From positions 62,001-126,000 of the forward strand of contig CACJQI010000002.1 of NCBI GenBank assembly GCA_902595535.1: a stretch of DNA of 64,000 nt, given 5' to 3'. Within the stretch, counting starts at the first letter, position 1; each line of letters begins with the position of its first letter. Positions 62,732 to 64,000 of this stretch are shown piece by piece. The stretch is from an uncultured Pelagibacteraceae bacterium. Lineage in GTDB: Bacteria > Pseudomonadota > Alphaproteobacteria > Pelagibacterales > Pelagibacteraceae. The notes beneath the pieces were generated by a model. The model was given only the letters and a program-made list of their open reading frames with translations. It ran no database searches and was not told where the DNA came from. Both the position numbers and the translations under genes were made by a program.

Positions 62732-64000
62732 TTAATTCTTTTGTCTTCTTAGGAATGCTGGTATTTCAAGATCATCATCTTCTTCATTTGATGATAGTAA
62801 ATCTTCAGCGGTAGAATGTTCACTTTCTGAACTAAACAAATCTGGAGAATCTGAGTCTACACCGAATTCTTTTAAATCGTTTGATATATTGTCCTCAATA
62901 TTCTCAGATTCTATGTTCTCTTGAGATATTTCAATAGCCTCTTGAGTAAATGATTTTTCCATTTCATTTATTGAACTGTCTTCTGCCACATTTTCAGACA
63001 CATGATTTGAATTTGTCATGACCTCTTCATTGACTGTATTTGAATGATTGCTATCATTAACTCGTTCATTAACAATTTCATTTTCTAGTTTTAATGCATT
63101 TGCACCATGTGAAATTGGACTAGAGGCCGTATTTGAAAAATTAAAGGATTCAGATGTTCCTAAATGTGAGAAATCTGAATATCCTGGATTTCTATTTTGA
63201 ATACGATGAACCATATTTATTACTGATTTTGACTCTGGTTGTTGTCCATCTAACGATGTTGCAACAATTGAAACTCTCATTTTGCCATCAAGTTCTGAGT
63301 CCGTGATTGCGCCAATAATTAATTCAGCCTCTGGATCTACCTCAGCTCTTACTTTATTAACTGCCTCATCTACTTCAAAAAGTTTAAGATCTTTGCCACC
63401 TGTAATATTAACTAACAATCCTTTAGCACCTTTTAATGTGTAATCATCTATCAATGGATTACTAATTGCCATCTCAGCTGCTTGGAGAGCTCTACCTTCG
63501 CCTTCAGCTTCTCCGGTTCCCATCATTGCTTTACCCATTGATGCCATTACAGTTTCAACATCAGCAAAATCAAGATTAATTAGACCAGGTCTTACCATCA
63601 AATCAGTAATACTTTGAACACCATGCATTAGAACATTATTAGAAAGATTAAATGAGTCTTCAAATGTCGTTTGCTCATTTGCAATTTTAAATAAATTTTG
63701 ATTTGGAATAACTATAATCGTATCAACATGTTTTCTTAATTCTTCCAAACCTTGTTGTGCTCTTCGCATTCTTGAGGGGCCTTCATATAAAAATGGAAGA
63801 GTCACAACACCTACAGTTAAGATATTTAATTCTTTTGCTGCTCTAGCAATTACATGAGCAGCACCAGTTCCTGTACCACCACCCATGCCAGCTGCAATAA
63901 AAACCATATTTGCACCTTGCAAAGTATTTATAATTTCATTTAAAGACTCGTCTGCTGCGGCTTGCCCAATATCAAGCTTAGCACCAGCTCCTAAACCTTT
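62732..64000 (-). CDS. ftsZ: Cell division protein FtsZ (5' end beyond window)
   Basis: Tubulin-like GTPase forming the Z ring. The frame stays open to the window edge ([23 protein letters not shown] before the track start), so the N-terminus lies outside; 422 aa are visible. GTP loop [14 protein letters not shown]7 loop [27 protein letters not shown] and ISNPL are present. A long acidic linker (about 260-380) leads to the conserved tail peptide [14 protein letters not shown], which binds FtsA or other tethers. It heads the dcw cluster; usually ftsZ is at the 3' end after ftsA. Confidence 0.97.
   Translation of the reverse strand, partial: KGLGAGAKLDIGQAAADESLNEIINTLQGANMVFIAAGMGGGTGTGAAHVIARAAKELNILTVGVVTLPFLYEGPSRMRRAQQGLEELRKHVDTIIVIPNQNLFKIANEQTTFEDSFNLSNNVLMHGVQSITDLMVRPGLINLDFADVETVMASMGKAMMGTGEAEGEGRALQAAEMAISNPLIDDYTLKGAKGLLVNITGGKDLKLFEVDEAVNKVRAEVDPEAELIIGAITDSELDGKMRVSIVATSLDGQQPESKSVINMVHRIQNRNPGYSDFSHLGTSESFNFSNTASSPISHGANALKLENEIVNERVNDSNHSNTVNEEVMTNSNHVSENVAEDSSINEMEKSFTQEAIEISQENIESENIEDNISNDLKEFGVDSDSPDLFSSESEHSTAEDLLSSNEEDDDLEIPAFLRRQKN

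Overview
The window is a very AT-rich, densely packed chromosomal segment with the hallmarks of a SAR11-clade alphaproteobacterium (Candidatus Pelagibacter or a close relative). The reasons are low GC and strongly A/T-biased codon use, gaps usually of 0-80 bp, many ATGA/TAATG gene couplings, a proteorhodopsin next to a ferredoxin and its reductase, an alphaproteobacterial-type DksA and dihydroorotase, and a GAAC-N7-GAAC SOS operator of alphaproteobacterial type. I see no insertion sequences, prophage genes, CRISPR arrays or rRNA genes. One tRNA is present (Leu, anticodon GAG).

Layout. 1-7.6 kb: a TerC membrane protein, panB, then minus-strand runs with guaB - a TPR protein - guaA, and pssA/psd (phosphatidylethanolamine synthesis), a glycosyltransferase-like gene and rlmE. 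7.7-15.9 kb: icd, alaS, recA, a TolC-like protein, a D-glycerate 3-kinase and two GFA-family Zn proteins. 16-17.7 kb: an SOS-controlled umuDC pair. 17.7-21.1 kb: a three-gene glycan operon (GT39, GT2, alginate-lyase-like protein). 21.2-26.8 kb: DksA with a histone H1-like tail, an Ehu-type ABC transporter, a MOSC protein, a PhyH dioxygenase and two overlapping mini-ORFs. 26.8-29.6 kb: the photo-redox block of proteorhodopsin (blue-tuned), [2Fe-2S] ferredoxin, ferredoxin reductase and GST. 29.8-34.1 kb: prpE, pyrC, ygfZ and a 53-aa membrane protein. 34.2-38.6 kb: a frameshifted type IV pilin gene, tRNA-Leu, nadA, nadC, a MazG-like protein and fumC. 38.6-45.9 kb: an AsmA-like protein, uvrD, aminopeptidase P and ligA. 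45.9-64 kb: bamD, lpxC and the division/cell-wall (dcw) cluster, ending in ftsZ cut by the window edge.

How the genes work together. The dcw cluster supplies the whole lipid II pathway (murB, C, D, E, F, ddl, mraY, murG) with ftsQ, ftsL, ftsI, ftsW and ftsZ. It is rearranged: ftsZ sits at the head before rsmH, murE and murF are fused, and the ftsA position holds a 223-aa protein that looks like an FtsA reduced to its 1C-like region plus a membrane-targeting helix. The proteorhodopsin block couples light-driven proton pumping to a probable ferredoxin/NADPH shuttle. Nucleotide (guaA, guaB, pyrC), NAD (nadA, nadC), pantothenate (panB) and phospholipid (pssA, psd) genes are single core-metabolism genes.

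The most unusual observations are the minimal FtsA-like protein, the pilin frameshift at an A7 tract, the CBS-less IMP dehydrogenase, the repeat-tailed DksA, and the SOS operator touching the umuD start codon. All functional calls come from reading the sequence and from knowledge of the families; no database search was run.
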